A stretch of 22,949 bases of DNA from an uncultured Bacilli bacterium (GTDB lineage: Bacteria; Bacillota_I; Bacilli_A; RF39; UBA660): positions 1 to 22,949 of the forward strand of contig CAKPAK010000016.1 of assembly GCA_934132915.1 (NCBI GenBank), read 5' to 3'. A program made the translations under genes and the position numbers. Positions 5,896 to 13,849 of this stretch are shown piece by piece. The notes beneath the pieces are model-generated. The model was not told the DNA's origin. It saw only the letters and a list, made by a program, of their open reading frames with translations, and ran no database searches. Position 1 is the stretch's first letter; every line of letters begins with the position of its first letter.

Positions 5896-7962
5896 ATGAA
5901 AAAAATCAATCAGTTCATTACGAACAATAGTGTTTTAGTGGTTATCGTTGCCCTAATTCTCTTGATTCCATCTTTAATTGGTTATGTGAATACCAAAATA
6001 AATTACAATATCTTAGTTTATTTACCAAGTGATATTGAAACCATTAAAGGGCAAGATATTTTAACCAAAGATTTTGGCATTGGTGCTTTCTCTTTTGTTA
6101 CAGTCGAGAATATGAGCAGTTACGATAAACTAAAACTAGAAGAAAAAATCGAAAAAATAGATTCCGTTAACTTAGTGGCTAGTCTTGCTGATGTAACGGA
6201 TACAACGATTCCTATCGATATTTTACCAGATGAGGTAACTGAAAAATTACACAAAGACGAAAAAGATGTCATTGTCGTCACTTTTGAAAATGGGACTTCT
6301 GATGAAATCACCATGAAAGCTGTTGAAGATTTACGAAAAGTAGTAGGGGATGCTTCAAAAGTTAGTGGGATGAGTGCCATGGTTTTAGATACAAGAGATG
6401 TATCCAATAGTGAAATGTTAGCTTATATTATTATTGCAGTTATTCTTTGCTTAATTGTTTTAACCGTAGCGACCGATTCATTCATCATTCCCGTATTACT
6501 ATTAGGAAATATTGGTGTTGCTATTTTATACAATATGGGAACAAATATTTTCTTAGGAGAAATCTCTTACATTACAAAAGCCATTAGTGCGGTATTACAA
6601 CTTGGGGTAACAATGGACTTTTCTATCTTTTTGTACCACAAATATATTCAAGCCATAACACATGAAAAAGATAAACATAAGGCTATGCAAGAAGCTATCA
6701 CAGAAACATTTCATTCTGTTTTAGGAAGTTCTCTAACGACGGTTGCTGGCTTCTTAGCCTTGTGTATGATGAAATTAACTTTAGGAAAAGATATTGGCCT
6801 TGTAATGGCCAAAGGAGTAATCTGTGGCCTAATATGCGTTTTAACCCTTTTCCCAGCTCTTCTTTTAGTCTGTGATAAATTAATTGAAAAAACGCATCAT
6901 AAAAACTTAATGCCTGAATTTAAAGGATTACAAAACTTCTCGATTAAACATCATAATCTGATTATTCTTGCCTTTATTATTCTTTTAATTCCAGCAATTT
7001 ATGGAAATAACAATGTTAAAGTTTACTATAACTTAGATAAATCATTACCAAGTACATTAGCATCTAGTATCGCAAATTCTAACTTAAAAGAAGAATTTCA
7101 TATTGTTTCTCCTGAAATTGTCTTATTAGATAAAAATATGAACAGCGAAGAAAAGGAAGAATTAGTTGATAAATTAAAAGAAGTAAAAGGCATTGACTTA
7201 GTCTTAAGTCCAACAAGCATTCTCGATTTTGGCCTACCAATCAGTATGTTACCAGATGATTTAACGAAGTTAATGGAAAGCGATAAATATCAATTAGTAC
7301 TTTTAAATTCTACTTATGATATTGCAACAACACAATTAAATAATCAAATTAGTGAGGTCAATCAAATTGTCAAAAAATATGACAAATCATCCATTGTTGC
7401 AGGAGAAGGACCACTAATGAAAGATTTAACCGAAATTAGTGATGTTGACTTTAAAAACGTAAACTATGTATCCATTGGTTTAATCTTTGTTATCATGTTA
7501 TTTGTCTTAAAGTCATTAAGTTTACCAATTATCTTAATTAGTGCAATCGAATTTGCCATTTTAGCGAATATGAGTGTTGCATTTTATACGAATACATCCT
7601 TACCATTTATTGCATCAATAATCATTGGTACCATTCAATTAGGCGCAACAATTGACTATGCAATTTTAATGTCATCAAAATATTTAAGTACAAGACAAAG
7701 TATGAAAGATAAATATGAAGCCATGAGGGAAACTTTACAATTTACAGTACCATCAATTATTGTCAGTGCCCTATGTTTTTTTGCCGCAACCATTGGTGTA
7801 GGCGTTTATTCTAAAATTGATTTAATTGGATCAATCTGTAAATTATTATCTCGTGGTTCAATAATTAGTATGTTAGTGGTTATCTTAATCTTACCATCAC
7901 TACTATTAATATTTGATAAAATCATCATGAAAACCACGAAAGGAATGAAGGAGGAAATATAA
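5896..7962 (+). CDS. MMPL/RND-family membrane exporter
   Basis: A 688-aa protein with the two-fold MMPL layout: a first membrane helix (about residues 13-30), a large extracytoplasmic loop, then a block of five or six helices (about 173-330). A second copy of the same pattern follows, starting near 350 and ending with helices at about 520-680. The repeated motifs GVTMDFSIFLYHKYI in the first half and GATIDYAILMSSKYL in the second half are the paired transmembrane-4-type segments of MMPL/RND proteins, whose Asp residues relay protons. The length fits the Gram-positive YdfJ-like exporters. GGAGG at 5884-5888 precedes the ATG. The stop overlaps the next start (TAATG), so the partner protein is translationally coupled. 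Substrate unknown; lipid, peptide or drug export are the family options. Confidence 0.88.
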   Translation: MKKINQFITNNSVLVVIVALILLIPSLIGYVNTKINYNILVYLPSDIETIKGQDILTKDFGIGAFSFVTVENMSSYDKLKLEEKIEKIDSVNLVASLADVTDTTIPIDILPDEVTEKLHKDEKDVIVVTFENGTSDEITMKAVEDLRKVVGDASKVSGMSAMVLDTRDVSNSEMLAYIIIAVILCLIVLTVATDSFIIPVLLLGNIGVAILYNMGTNIFLGEISYITKAISAVLQLGVTMDFSIFLYHKYIQAITHEKDKHKAMQEAITETFHSVLGSSLTTVAGFLALCMMKLTLGKDIGLVMAKGVICGLICVLTLFPALLLVCDKLIEKTHHKNLMPEFKGLQNFSIKHHNLIILAFIILLIPAIYGNNNVKVYYNLDKSLPSTLASSIANSNLKEEFHIVSPEIVLLDKNMNSEEKEELVDKLKEVKGIDLVLSPTSILDFGLPISMLPDDLTKLMESDKYQLVLLNSTYDIATTQLNNQISEVNQIVKKYDKSSIVAGEGPLMKDLTEISDVDFKNVNYVSIGLIFVIMLFVLKSLSLPIILISAIEFAILANMSVAFYTNTSLPFIASIIIGTIQLGATIDYAILMSSKYLSTRQSMKDKYEAMRETLQFTVPSIIVSALCFFAATIGVGVYSKIDLIGSICKLLSRGSIISMLVVILILPSLLLIFDKIIMKTTKGMKEEI

Positions 7963-9572
7963 TGAATAAAAAATTAGTAACAGGCATGATTGCACTTAGC
8001 ATAGCAACAATGCCATTTAATGTTTTTGCTTTAGAAAAAGAAGAATCCATCTATTCGAATTTAAATGCCGATGGAACAAGATTTAAAACAGTTGTAACCA
8101 GCCATTTAAGCGCCATAGAAGGTACAACAATTGAAGATACAACAGAATTAAAGAAAATTCTAAATATCAATGGAAAAGAAAAATTTACCCTAGACAATAA
8201 TAAATTAACTTGGACCGCAAAGGGAAAGGACATCTTTTATCAAGGAGAATTCGAAAAAGAACTTCCCATTGAAACAAGTGTCAAATATTACCTAGATGGT
8301 AAAGAAGTAACTAATAAAGAATTAATTGGTGCATCAGGAAAAGTAGAAATTGAAATCACGCTAACCAATACAGACGCTCACCAAATCGATGGAGAAACAC
8401 TGTATACACCATTTGTCGTAACCTTAGGTGCCATGTTAGATAAAAATGCCTCTAACATCACCATTTCCAACGGGAAAGTCATTAACAGCGGAAATAAATT
8501 TATCTTAGTAGGTCTTGCTACGCCAGGATTATATGAAAGTACAAACTTAGATTCTTTCAAAGAAATGAATAAAATTACCATTACTTTTGACACCAAAAAA
8601 TATAAACAACCAACCATCTATACCGTAGCAACACCAAAATTAATCGAGAAAAACGACCTAGAAGTATTTAATAAATTAGATGATGTCTACAATAAAGTAG
8701 GATTATTAAAAACCAATATGGACGCAATTGAAAACGGAGCAAATGAATTAGAAAATGGTGCCCAACAATTATTAAATGGCACAAAAGAAATTAATGAAAA
8801 CTTAAATACCGTCAAAAATTATATGCAAGCCTTAACGCAAGGAACTTATGATTTAAATGGGGGAGTAAAACAAATTATTGATGCCATTGATGCTTCATCT
8901 GCTTCCTTGTCAGATTCCAATATGCAAGCATCTCTTAAAAAATTAAGTATTTTAAAAGAAAAAAATACTGAAGCGATTAACAAGTTAACCGAAACCAATA
9001 CAACCTTAGCAGAAACATACGAGAAATATCAATTAAGTGAAAAAACACTTCAAGAAATTACCATCGAGGAAATAATGTCACTACCTCTATCAGACAAAGA
9101 TATGCTTGAAAAATTAGTGACAATAAAAAATACTTATGACGGAAATAACAATCTAATTTACTTACTTTCAATGAATAATAGTGCAATAGATACAACTTCT
9201 AAAACATTAATGGAAACCGCCACAACCGTAAAAACACAATTAAGTAGCCTACGTGCAGGTCTTGTGGAATTAGAAAGTGGTACAAATACCCTATATACAA
9301 ATAGTAGTAAAATTACAGAAGGCATAAATGCTTTATATCAAGGTACAAATACCCTAATGAGCGGAACTTCTAACCTAGTCTCTGGAACAACAACTTTAAA
9401 ATCAGGAATTTCAACCTATAATAAAGAAGGAATTTCTACTTTAGTAAGTTATGCCAACACCATCCAAGGAAAAACCAATAAACTAAAAAAATTAGTAGAC
9501 TTAAGTGAACAATATAAAGGATTTGCCTCAAATAACACAACAAATGCAACATTTGTATCGGTAATCAAATAA
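7962..9572 (+). CDS. secreted coiled-coil protein, partner of the MMPL exporter (YhgE-like repeats)
   Basis: A 536-aa exported protein. Residues 1-23 form a signal peptide with cleavage likely after VFA. The middle (about 25-245) is beta-rich, with KYYLDGKEVTNKELIGASGKVEIEI resembling an adhesin-like module. From about residue 257 and again from 430 to 485 there are glycine-punctuated heptad-like repeats (ENGANELENGAQQLLNGT; LESGTNTLYTNSS; LMSGTSNLVSGTTTLKSG). These are the pattern seen in YhgE/Pip-type proteins and the periplasmic parts of Gram-positive MMPL systems. Unlike YhgE, no C-terminal membrane helices follow; the protein ends in a hydrophilic tail. The start overlaps the exporter stop by one base, so the two probably form one complex across the envelope. 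Specific function unknown. Confidence 0.7.
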   Translation: MNKKLVTGMIALSIATMPFNVFALEKEESIYSNLNADGTRFKTVVTSHLSAIEGTTIEDTTELKKILNINGKEKFTLDNNKLTWTAKGKDIFYQGEFEKELPIETSVKYYLDGKEVTNKELIGASGKVEIEITLTNTDAHQIDGETLYTPFVVTLGAMLDKNASNITISNGKVINSGNKFILVGLATPGLYESTNLDSFKEMNKITITFDTKKYKQPTIYTVATPKLIEKNDLEVFNKLDDVYNKVGLLKTNMDAIENGANELENGAQQLLNGTKEINENLNTVKNYMQALTQGTYDLNGGVKQIIDAIDASSASLSDSNMQASLKKLSILKEKNTEAINKLTETNTTLAETYEKYQLSEKTLQEITIEEIMSLPLSDKDMLEKLVTIKNTYDGNNNLIYLLSMNNSAIDTTSKTLMETATTVKTQLSSLRAGLVELESGTNTLYTNSSKITEGINALYQGTNTLMSGTSNLVSGTTTLKSGISTYNKEGISTLVSYANTIQGKTNKLKKLVDLSEQYKGFASNNTTNATFVSVIK

Positions 9573-9577
9573 TATCC

Positions 9578-9606
9578 TTGCTTTTTCAAAAAAGTTGTGC
9601 TATGAT
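9578..9606 (+). promoter_or_regulatory. promoter of the 90-aa orphan gene
   Basis: TTGCTT (9578-9583), 17-nt spacer, TATGAT (9601-9606), with a TGC extended -10 immediately before it. Confidence 0.7.
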
Positions 9607-9636
9607 AAGTCTCCCGAATGAAAAGGAGGAGAAAAA

Positions 9637-9909
9637 ATGGAAATTCAATATTGTTATAATAAAGCGACAGAAGAGACTTTACCCATTACCAAAGAAAAAA
9701 GTAATGTAAATTATTATTTAAATTTATTAAAAAAAGGGTATTCTTATGAAGAATTATCTCTAAAACTACAAGAGTTATTCCTATATCACTATGATATTTC
9801 AGGACACGAAAAATACTTAGAGGGAATTTTATCTCAAAGAGAATACTTACATACAGCAAATGAAAAATATTTAAATAAAACATTAAAAAGAACTATTCGC
9901 AAAAAATAG
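9637..9909 (+). CDS. small hypothetical protein (90 aa)
   Basis: I do not recognise this family. It is a 90-aa, basic, probably cytoplasmic and helical protein with no signal peptide or membrane segment. A tyrosine-rich central part (SNVNYYLNLLKKGYSYEEL) is followed by a helix-rich half ending KTLKRTIRKK. It is well supported as a gene: its own consensus promoter at 9578-9606, AAGGAGGAG ribosome-binding site, and a strong terminator overlapping its stop. It is a single-gene unit between the MMPL operon and the surface-protein gene. Codon use is like its neighbours. Confidence 0.7.
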   Translation: MEIQYCYNKATEETLPITKEKSNVNYYLNLLKKGYSYEELSLKLQELFLYHYDISGHEKYLEGILSQREYLHTANEKYLNKTLKRTIRKK

Positions 9910-9917
9910 TTCTTTTT
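9885..9917 (+). terminator. intrinsic terminator of the 90-aa gene
   Basis: A perfect 13-bp stem, 9885-9897 with 9905-9917, with a seven-nt loop; the 3' arm ends in TTTTT. The 5' arm lies inside the coding sequence. Confidence 0.85.
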
Positions 9918-9930
9918 CTTCTCTAAAATA

Positions 9931-9960
9931 TTGAAAAAAACTAAATATTTATGGTAAAAT
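9931..9960 (+). promoter_or_regulatory. promoter of the surface-protein gene
   Basis: TTGAAA (9931-9936), 18-nt spacer, TAAAAT (9955-9960), with TGG forming an extended -10. Confidence 0.6.
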
Positions 9961-9991
9961 ATTCTTATCAAAGTAGGAGAGTGGTACCAAT

Positions 9992-11263
9992 ATGCAAGAG
10001 AAAGTAGATAAAAGGAAAGTAATTGGAACAGTAATAGGGATAATTGTCTTCGTTAGTTTTGCCTTATATTTTACTTATGCTTGGTATGAATGGAGAAGTA
10101 GTAATAATACAGTAAATTTAACCATTAAAGATTCTTCCGTGGAATGTACTAATGGTCCTAGTGTGGAAGTTAAAAATATTGGTCCTGTACTAAGTTTAAA
10201 AGATGGCGTAAAAGCAAGTTTTAATATTAAAAATACGGGCAGTGAAGAAATTAATCTTACTTTAGGTTTAAATATTACTTCTATAAGTTCTTTCTTGAGA
10301 GTAGCATCGTTAAAATGGGCAGTCATAAGAGACATTACTGGAGAAAGTGACTTTGATTATACAAGTTCTCCTGTGTTATCCGGTAACTTTAACAATCTAA
10401 GTGTAGGAAGTAATACCCTATCTACAGCATTAAAAGTTGCAGCAAATAGTACTTATTCCTTTCAATTTATTGTCTATATTGATGGTAACATTCCTAATCC
10501 TGAAACAATAATGGAAGGTACATTAAACGCAACGATTACTTATGGAGAATGTGGAACAATTAAAGAACCATTAATTTTACCTGCAAGTTTAACCAAAGTA
10601 CCAGTTGGTTCTTTTGTAAAATACACAGGAAACAATGGCTGTAGTGGTAAGGCTTGTGAAGGACAAAATGCTAATTATGTGAGTAGTAGTGATATGGGGT
10701 ATTGTAGTAACTCTAGTTACAAATTTAATGCCTCTGGGTGGCGTGTTGCTTATGTATCCGATGGAACAGCTTATTTAACAAGTGCTGGCTCCCCCGAATG
10801 TATGTGTACAGATTCTTCTGGGAATGCAAGCACTAGTTGCAGTAATCATGAAACAACCGGAGGAGTTCCTAACCACTTAGCAAATTTGAATTCCAAAGCC
10901 TTAACTTACTGTAATAGTATTTATGCTTATGGTGGAGTATGTAATAATACCAGTGCTTGGAATATAAAAGACGAAGACTTTCAAAAAATAACAGGGGATA
11001 CACTTAGTACTGCTTCAAGTAAGGGGAGTGGCAATTATGATGGCTTTTCAATCATTAATAATGGTGGGTTTTACTGGTTTGCGACTCCTCATAGTGCTTC
11101 CTCGGCGAGTGCGTTCCGCTGGGATCCGAATTACCGGGGCGTGAATGACGGCAGTTCGATCTACACGTATGGCGTGCGCCCTGTCCTACGTCTTAAGTCT
11201 TCCGTCATTGCAACTGGTGGATCAGGAACTATGGATGATCCGTATACCATTGCAGTTGAATAA
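9992..11263 (+). CDS. membrane-anchored surface protein with C-terminal lectin-like, putatively variable domain
   Basis: A 423-aa protein with a short cytoplasmic N-terminus, one membrane helix or uncleaved signal (about residues 10-28: VIGTVIGIIVFVSFALYF), then an Ig-like beta domain (about 35-185) resembling TasA/camelysin-type extracellular modules. The C-terminal half is rich in Ser, Asn, Gly and paired Cys. It ends with GGFYWFATPHS, a patch SASAFRWDPNYRGVNDG and YGVRPVLRL, closing with SGTMDDPYTI. The GVRP ending and the DG pattern match the C-type-lectin/sulfatase-like fold used in DUF6273 proteins and in targets of diversity-generating retroelements. Codons 364-402 are abruptly GC-rich (see variable-region entry). 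It is transcribed alone from its own promoter. Function is probably binding at the cell surface; ligand unknown. No reverse transcriptase lies in the window. Confidence 0.6.
   Translation: MQEKVDKRKVIGTVIGIIVFVSFALYFTYAWYEWRSSNNTVNLTIKDSSVECTNGPSVEVKNIGPVLSLKDGVKASFNIKNTGSEEINLTLGLNITSISSFLRVASLKWAVIRDITGESDFDYTSSPVLSGNFNNLSVGSNTLSTALKVAANSTYSFQFIVYIDGNIPNPETIMEGTLNATITYGECGTIKEPLILPASLTKVPVGSFVKYTGNNGCSGKACEGQNANYVSSSDMGYCSNSSYKFNASGWRVAYVSDGTAYLTSAGSPECMCTDSSGNASTSCSNHETTGGVPNHLANLNSKALTYCNSIYAYGGVCNNTSAWNIKDEDFQKITGDTLSTASSKGSGNYDGFSIINNGGFYWFATPHSASSASAFRWDPNYRGVNDGSSIYTYGVRPVLRLKSSVIATGGSGTMDDPYTIAVE
11081..11190 (+). other. GC-rich, A-poor patch, candidate hypervariable region
   Basis: 67 of 110 bases are G or C (61%), against 33% in the 40 bases before it. 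In 11101-11180 only 13 of 80 bases are A (16%). The patch encodes the last part of the lectin-like domain and ends with a GC-dense block (GGCGTGCGCCCTGTCC at 11171-11186) at the GVRPV codons. This is the location where a diversity-generating retroelement's mutagenic-homing site would sit. Variation itself cannot be seen in one sequence. Confidence 0.45.
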
Positions 11264-11337
11264 ATGTAAGTAAAAGCTCTAAAATAAAGAATAAAGAAAA
11301 TGAAGTATTGTATTTCAATAAGAAATCGAGGTGAATC

Positions 11338-12540
11338 ATGAAAAAGAAATTAACCTTAATATTTTTATTCTTCTTAGTAAATATCCAAATAGTCTATGCG
11401 GAAGAATTTAATATTACTTCCAAAAGTGCGATTCTCTATAATATGAATGAAGAAAAAATCTTATATCAACAAAAAAGTGAAGAAAAACTACAAATTGCTA
11501 GTCTAACCAAAATAATGACGGTGATTACAGCTATTGAGAATAATTCTGATTTAGAGAAAAAAGTAGCGATAACCAAAGATATGCTAAAAGGAATAGAAGA
11601 ATATACACAAGTTGGATTTAAAGCAGGGGATACGCCTAGTATTAAAGACTTATTATATGGAGCAATGCTTCCTAGTGGGGCAGATGCCGTAAATGCACTA
11701 GCCATAGAAACCAGTGGAAGTATCAGTAAATTTGTTGATTTAATGAACGAAAAAGCCAACAAATTAAACCTTAAAAATACTCACTTCGATAATCCTGTTG
11801 GAATGGATAGCGATAACAATTATTCTACCGCTGCCGATATGGCTCAGTTATTAATTTACTGTCTAAAAAATAATACGTTTAAAGAAGTCTTTACTGCCAA
11901 AGAATATAAAATAGAATGTATCAATAAAACCATCAAAACTACCCTTGTAAGTTATTCCCGTTCTTATGGCCTAGATGTTTCAGAAATAACAGGAGCCAAA
12001 AGCGGCTTTACTGATGGCGCGGGTCTTTGCCTAGCTTCCACATCTACATTAGATGGGGTAAACTACCTTTTAATTACCCTAGGCGCTAGTACCAAAAATC
12101 GCTCTAACGCCGTCAAAGACAGTCTCGAAATCTATGACTATTATAGTAGCAATTATAGTTATCAAACCGTCATCAAAAAGGGACAAAAAATAAAAAGTAT
12201 CCCAATTAAATGGGGAAAAGAAAAAGAATATCAAATTATAGCTCCCAAAGATATTCAATTATATTTATCCAATGAAATTAGAAAAAATAGAATCAAATAT
12301 CTTTACACAGGAACAGAAGAGATTAATTATAAATATAAAAAAGGAGATAAAATAGGCACCATCAATATAACTTATGAAAAAGATACCCTTTATTCTTATG
12401 ATGTCTATTTAGAAAAAGAATTAACCTTTTATCATCCCGTTTTATATGGTATTATCCTTATTTTAGGAATCACAATGATCTATTCTCTAAACTACATCCT
12501 AAAAGCAAGAAGATACAAAAAAAACCGAAGCAATGCTTAA
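11338..12540 (+). CDS. D-alanyl-D-alanine carboxypeptidase (class A low-molecular-weight PBP)
   Basis: A 400-aa exported serine peptidase S11 that trims the terminal D-Ala from peptidoglycan stem peptides. Residues 1-21 are a signal peptide (cleavage after VYA). The catalytic motifs are visible: SLTK with nucleophile Ser55 and Lys58; the second motif reads SGA at 113-115 in place of the usual SGN; the third is KSG at 221-223 in place of KTG. A beta domain (about 280-370) and a C-terminal membrane helix (VLYGIILILGITMIYSLNYIL) follow, and a basic tail ends the protein. This anchors it on the outer face of the membrane as in DacA/DacF. GAGGTGA precedes the ATG. A terminator follows directly. 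It stands beside a muramidase and a FemAB-type gene, suggesting a cell-wall cluster. Confidence 0.88.
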   Translation: MKKKLTLIFLFFLVNIQIVYAEEFNITSKSAILYNMNEEKILYQQKSEEKLQIASLTKIMTVITAIENNSDLEKKVAITKDMLKGIEEYTQVGFKAGDTPSIKDLLYGAMLPSGADAVNALAIETSGSISKFVDLMNEKANKLNLKNTHFDNPVGMDSDNNYSTAADMAQLLIYCLKNNTFKEVFTAKEYKIECINKTIKTTLVSYSRSYGLDVSEITGAKSGFTDGAGLCLASTSTLDGVNYLLITLGASTKNRSNAVKDSLEIYDYYSSNYSYQTVIKKGQKIKSIPIKWGKEKEYQIIAPKDIQLYLSNEIRKNRIKYLYTGTEEINYKYKKGDKIGTINITYEKDTLYSYDVYLEKELTFYHPVLYGIILILGITMIYSLNYILKARRYKKNRSNA

Positions 12541-12558
12541 AAAAAGCATTCTTTTTTT
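12532..12558 (+). terminator. intrinsic terminator of the carboxypeptidase gene
   Basis: AATGCTT (12532-12538) pairs with AAGCATT (12544-12550), loop AAAAA, then CTTTTTTT. Confidence 0.85.
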
Positions 12559-12585
12559 CATAAGCAACGACATTAATGATATAAT
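12557..12585 (+). promoter_or_regulatory. promoter of the GH25 muramidase gene
   Basis: TTCATA (12557-12562), 17-nt spacer, TATAAT (12580-12585) with TGA forming an extended -10. Confidence 0.6.
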
Positions 12586-12605
12586 AGAAGAAAAGAAGGG
12601 ATACC

Positions 12606-13799
12606 ATGAATAAAAAAAAGAAAATACTCTTATTAATTTTAAGCCTTACTTTAGTTTCTCTCGTGACGCTAATGACTTATCTCCATTTTACCACAACAGA
12701 AGATTTAGTTTTCAAAAAAGAGATTACTTTAACCTTCCGTCAAAAAATAAAAAATAGTGATTTAATTGAAAAGATAAACGGGAAATTACTCTTAGATCCA
12801 TACGTTGATACAAATGTTGTTGGAAAAAGAAAAGTTCAAGTAACTTACTATAATCACTATGGGTTTATTGAAAACAAATCCGTTGAAGTTACGATAAAAG
12901 ATATTACCCCACCAACTGTTGTCGTAAATAAAGTCTTATCTCTAGAAGTAGGAAGTACGACAAACTTACTAGATAACATTTTTTGTGCCGATGATTATGA
13001 TGACAAAGTGACTTGTCAAATCGAAGGAGACTATCAATTAAATAAAGTAGGAAAGTATAACTTAAAAATTACCGCCAAAGATCACAGCAATAACATAACC
13101 AGTAAAGCATTTACTTTAAAAATAACCGAAAAAGAAAAAACAGCAACCCCACCCAAAGAAACAAAAACGGACTTTAAAGAAGTTTATCAAAAATACAAGA
13201 CCAAAAACACCTTAATTGGAATTGATATTTCTAAATGGCAAGAAGAAATTGATTTTTCCAAAATCAAAGAACAAGGCGTAGAGTTTGTGATGATTAAAAT
13301 TGGTGGTCAATCACAAAAAGGAGGCAAAATAGAACTAGATCCCAAATTTTCTCAAAATATAACGAATGCATTAGCACATAATTTAAAAGTAGGGATTTAT
13401 TTTTATTCTCACGCAACAAACACCAAAGAAGCTCAAAAACAAGCAGAATGGATAATCAAAAAGGTAAAAGATTATCAATTAGACCTTCCCATCGCTTTAG
13501 ATTGGGAAAATTGGAGCAAATATACTAGTTACCATCTTAGTTTCCACACTTTAAATAACATCGCGAATGCTTTTTTTACCACTTTAGAAGAAAATAATTA
13601 TCAAACTTTATTATATTCAAGTAAATACTATTTAGAAAATATTTGGTATGAAGAAGAATACAACAACTGGATTGCTCACTACACCACAAATAGCACCAAT
13701 AAAGAAAAATATACCATGTGGCAATTATGTAGTGATGGAAAAATTGACGGAATTGACTCCTTTGTAGATATTGACGTTCTTTTCCAAAAAGATAAATAG
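12606..13799 (+). CDS. membrane-anchored GH25 muramidase (lysozyme) with Ig-like domains
   Basis: A 397-aa cell-wall hydrolase. An N-terminal membrane anchor or signal (about residues 6-28) is followed by two beta-sandwich regions (about 35-175). The second, from ITPPTVVVNKVLSLEVG to GKYNLKITAKDHSNN, has the DUF5011/HYR-like Ig pattern. A charged Thr/Pro linker leads to a GH25 catalytic domain from about 203. The family motifs are GIDISKWQ with catalytic Asp207 and LDWEN with Asp299 and Glu301; YTMWQ near the end is also typical. GH25 enzymes cut the beta-1,4 bond between MurNAc and GlcNAc. Its own promoter and a bidirectional terminator make it a single-gene unit. It likely serves wall remodelling, division or spore release; nothing suggests a phage origin. 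Confidence 0.9.
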   Translation: MNKKKKILLLILSLTLVSLVTLMTYLHFTTTEDLVFKKEITLTFRQKIKNSDLIEKINGKLLLDPYVDTNVVGKRKVQVTYYNHYGFIENKSVEVTIKDITPPTVVVNKVLSLEVGSTTNLLDNIFCADDYDDKVTCQIEGDYQLNKVGKYNLKITAKDHSNNITSKAFTLKITEKEKTATPPKETKTDFKEVYQKYKTKNTLIGIDISKWQEEIDFSKIKEQGVEFVMIKIGGQSQKGGKIELDPKFSQNITNALAHNLKVGIYFYSHATNTKEAQKQAEWIIKKVKDYQLDLPIALDWENWSKYTSYHLSFHTLNNIANAFFTTLEENNYQTLLYSSKYYLENIWYEEEYNNWIAHYTTNSTNKEKYTMWQLCSDGKIDGIDSFVDIDVLFQKDK

Positions 13800-13813
13800 T
13801 ATGTGATTCCACA

Positions 13814-13849
13814 AAAAAAGAAACCATTTCTTATCTTGGTTTCTTTTTT
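13814..13849. terminator. bidirectional terminator between the muramidase and FemAB-type genes
   Basis: A 13-bp perfect stem, 13814-13826 with 13837-13849, with A-run and T-run on the two arms, so it works for both convergent genes. It overlaps the end of the minus-strand gene (stop at 13833-13831). Confidence 0.85.

Noticed and set aside
12606..13799. GH25 muramidase as a prophage endolysin
   Set aside because: It has an N-terminal membrane anchor and Ig-like domains and its own promoter, with no holin or phage genes nearby.
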